Positions 6,519-7,926 of a stretch of 7,926 nucleotides of DNA are shown here, in pieces. Position numbers and translations under genes: made by a program. Under the pieces are notes generated by a model. It searched no databases and had not been told where the DNA came from. It saw only the letters and a list, made by a program, of their open reading frames with translations. The stretch spans positions 1-7,926 of the forward strand of contig CAMWNL010000056.1 in the NCBI GenBank assembly GCA_947175585.1, read 5' to 3'. The stretch comes from an uncultured Bacteroidales bacterium (GTDB taxonomy: Bacteria > Bacteroidota > Bacteroidia > Bacteroidales > Muribaculaceae). Every line of letters starts with the position of its first letter. The first letter of the stretch is position 1.

Positions 6519-7214
6519 ATGACAACTCCTCAAGATGAAATAAATCTGATGCGCAATTTAATCGCCGAATTTTATGACGGTTCAATTAGTAATGCAGATC
6601 AGGACAAGCTTATCGCCCTTTTCTGTAAGGCAGATTTACGGTTTCTACCTAAGGATTTGGCTGAAGAAGCGGAAATGTTTATTATGCTCGGAAGAGCCGC
6701 AAACGACTACGGTGATGTCGACCTCTGCAATCTGGAAGCACGCATTAGAGCTGTAACGATTGATAAGGAGGTCAAGCCAAAGCATAAGTTTGAGTTCTGC
6801 GTTTGGATTAGGCCACTAGCTGCCGCCGCCATTATTGCCGCTATATTTACGTCAATAAAGTTTCTGGAGAATAAGCCTGCTGACTTAGAGTCAGAGCCTT
6901 CATCAATAATAATGGTGAGACTCGCTGACCAGACTGACGAAGATGTGGAACCTTTCACTGATATGTTAACTGAAAAAGCTATCTCACCTGCCACCGGTCT
7001 GTCAGGCATGATTGCGTCTCCAACAGTCGTAAACATGGAAAATGAGGTCGATAATTATATTGAAATTACCAATTATGATCAGGCAACCATTCTGACTCAG
7101 GACGCAATGTCGCTTGTCAGAGCGAAGCTGGCTGTTGCAGGATTTTCAATAGAGAGTGCATCAGACGGCCTTCGGCAAATTGATACTACCATACGTGATA
7201 TAATTGCAAATTAA
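6519..7214 (+). CDS. Single-pass membrane protein, candidate anti-sigma factor
   Basis: A 231-aa protein with no confident family name. It has three parts. Residues 1-90 are a charged, helical, presumably cytoplasmic N-terminal region (LIAEFYDGSISNADQDKLIALF at about 14-35). A hydrophobic segment spans about 92-116 (IRPLAAAAIIAAIFTSIKFL at 97-116). The acidic C-terminal region of about 115 residues would be periplasmic. The N-terminal pattern, a helix ending in xFYDGSIS followed by an acidic helix ending in LFxxA, recalls the YFxGxTSxEEExxLxxFF signature at the start of many Bacteroidota anti-sigma and ECF-partner proteins. There is no zinc-binding HxxxCxxC motif of the ZAS type. Topology and position in a sigma-factor operon together suggest that the N-terminal part holds the sigma factor and the C-terminal part receives an envelope signal. 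The gene is 16 nt after its upstream neighbour and 12 nt before the DUF4252 gene. The gene is real; its role is inferred. Confidence 0.65.
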   Translation: MTTPQDEINLMRNLIAEFYDGSISNADQDKLIALFCKADLRFLPKDLAEEAEMFIMLGRAANDYGDVDLCNLEARIRAVTIDKEVKPKHKFEFCVWIRPLAAAAIIAAIFTSIKFLENKPADLESEPSSIIMVRLADQTDEDVEPFTDMLTEKAISPATGLSGMIASPTVVNMENEVDNYIEITNYDQATILTQDAMSLVRAKLAVAGFSIESASDGLRQIDTTIRDIIAN

Positions 7215-7226
7215 AATTACGGCGAT

Positions 7227-7709
7227 ATGATAAATTATATTCAACGGGTGCTATGTCTGTTATTCGTGGTGTTTACCACGTTTGAAATTAGCGCACAGAC
7301 TAAAATATTTAAGGAAGCTGCGGCGATTGATGGGGTGACATCTGTCTATATTTCTCCATCATTATTGAATCTGGGAGCCGACGTCGGAACGTTAGGCTAT
7401 GGTCTTGATGAGGCGGTTGATGAGTTAAAGGGGTTGGAGGTGATAACTTCAACGTATTCGCTTGTTGACAGAAAAAGTGTCAGAGAGGCATGCAACAAGG
7501 TCATTGACTCTTTGGGAACAGAGTTACTCATTGATATAAATGAAGATGGTGAGATCGTCAGACTATTTGCCGAGCTCGAAAAAGGTACTGAGTTTGCAAA
7601 GCAGATGGTGCTTGAGATTGATGAGACTCAAGGCAACTATACGGTTATATATATCCGCGGCAAAATAAACATGACGAAGATAATAAAGGATAATTTAAGA
7701 TTTAAGTAG
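7227..7709 (+). CDS. Small exported DUF4252-family protein
   Basis: A 160-aa protein with a hydrophobic signal peptide (about 7-19) and a probable signal peptidase I site after Ala23 (ISA, then QTK). No cysteine is positioned for lipidation. The mature region matches the DUF4252 pattern: an opening DGVTSVYISPSLL (35-47), a helical stretch, LEVITSTYS (70-78), a conserved ELLIDINEDGEIVRLFAE region (99-116), and a closing IYIRGKINMTKI (141-152). The biochemical function of DUF4252 is not known. Members are repeatedly found in Bacteroidota next to ECF sigma factor and anti-sigma genes, which is also the arrangement here. It is the last gene of the rightward operon: the stop is 24 nt before a strong terminator hairpin. 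A role as the periplasmic sensing or output partner of the sigma circuit is inference. Confidence 0.8.
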   Translation: MINYIQRVLCLLFVVFTTFEISAQTKIFKEAAAIDGVTSVYISPSLLNLGADVGTLGYGLDEAVDELKGLEVITSTYSLVDRKSVREACNKVIDSLGTELLIDINEDGEIVRLFAELEKGTEFAKQMVLEIDETQGNYTVIYIRGKINMTKIIKDNLRFK

Positions 7710-7733
7710 GAATCTGCACTGACGGCAGAAGTT

Positions 7734-7780
7734 GGGACGATTCGGACTGTCGGTTAGTCCGAGTTGTCCCTTTTCTTATC
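7734..7780 (+). terminator. Rho-independent terminator of the sigma-factor operon
   Basis: A 15-bp stem (left arm 7734-7748, right arm 7756-7770) encloses a 7-nt loop and is followed directly by TTTTCTTAT. All 15 positions pair in the rightward RNA, two of them as G-U wobbles. In the leftward RNA the same two positions would be A-C mismatches and no U-run follows, so the element is built for the rightward operon. The right arm and loop overlap the 3' end of the convergent rarA gene. Confidence 0.9.
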
Positions 7781-7926
7781 GTTTTCGTTCTCCCCATACC
7801 ATCTGTCATACTGACGTCGGGCAAGAACATTCTCTGCCTGATTGTCGCATGGCTGCCAGAACCGATGTCCCTGCAATGAATCAGGCATAAATTGCTGTCT
7901 GACGAAATTGCCGGGATAGTCATGGG
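7754..7926 (-). CDS. rarA: Replication-associated recombination protein A (RarA/MgsA), C-terminal 56 codons
   Basis: A partial gene entering from the right edge on the minus strand. RarA is a homotetrameric clamp-loader-like AAA+ ATPase acting at stalled replication forks. Only the extreme C-terminus is visible. It reads HDYPGNFVRQQFMPDSLQG, then HRFWQPCDNQAEN, then VLARRQYDRWYGE, the well-conserved RarA ending (YPxxFVxQQYLPDxLxGxxFYxPxxxxxE). The ATPase and tetramerisation domains lie outside the window, so they cannot be checked. The tail after WYGE is short and charged (NENDKKRDNSD). Its last codons and stop are encoded by the right arm and loop of the terminator of the convergent operon. 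An ATG-initiated reading in another frame here is a shadow. Confidence 0.88.
   Translation of the reverse strand, partial: HDYPGNFVRQQFMPDSLQGHRFWQPCDNQAENVLARRQYDRWYGENENDKKRDNSD

Noticed and set aside
6574..6756. Plus-strand 60-codon open frame in a second frame
   Set aside because: It lies entirely inside the anti-sigma-like gene in another frame and has no independent support.
7702..7923. Minus-strand 73-codon open frame
   Set aside because: It starts at an ATG in a different frame from the recognisable RarA C-terminus (stop at 7754-7756) and reads through the terminator hairpin.

Overview
The window reads as chromosomal DNA from a Bacteroidota gut-type bacterium, most likely order Bacteroidales (a Muribaculaceae- or Bacteroides-like genome). 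This rests on the protein sequences (Bacteroidales-type SppA, LpxK and trimeric purine nucleoside phosphorylase, and a DUF4252 protein), on promoter elements matching the Bacteroidota TAnnTTTG -7 consensus, and on the absence of clear Shine-Dalgarno sequences. Nothing points to a phage, insertion sequence, CRISPR array or RNA gene.

Left half (1-4252, all minus strand): a tightly packed housekeeping operon read right to left as sppA (signal peptide peptidase), lpxK (lipid A 4'-kinase), a trimeric purine nucleoside phosphorylase, and thiL (thiamine-monophosphate kinase, whose C-terminal end lies outside the window). Gaps are 17, 62 and 15 nt. A good Bacteroidota-type promoter lies about 75 nt upstream of sppA and is surrounded by two short dyads.

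Middle (4253-4478): an AT-rich divergent promoter region that serves sppA leftward and a sigma-factor gene rightward.

Right half (4479-7709, all plus strand): a four-gene cassette with gaps of 8, 16 and 12 nt. It encodes an ECF-type RNA polymerase sigma factor, a 508-aa exported protein that resembles the non-redoxin front part of Bacteroidales TlpA-like proteins, a single-pass membrane protein with the layout of an anti-sigma factor, and a small exported DUF4252 protein. The simplest reading is a self-contained envelope-signalling module: the membrane protein would hold the sigma factor, and the two exported proteins would be the sensor side or the output. The cassette is visibly more AT-rich than the housekeeping operon. 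It ends at a strong rho-independent terminator that lies across the 3' end of a convergent gene.

Right edge (7754-7926, minus strand): the last 56 codons of rarA (replication-associated recombination protein A / MgsA-type AAA+ ATPase). Its stop codon lies in the terminator hairpin.

The most interesting content is the sigma / exported protein / anti-sigma-like / DUF4252 cassette. Its individual parts resemble known families, but the function of the whole cannot be assigned from sequence alone.
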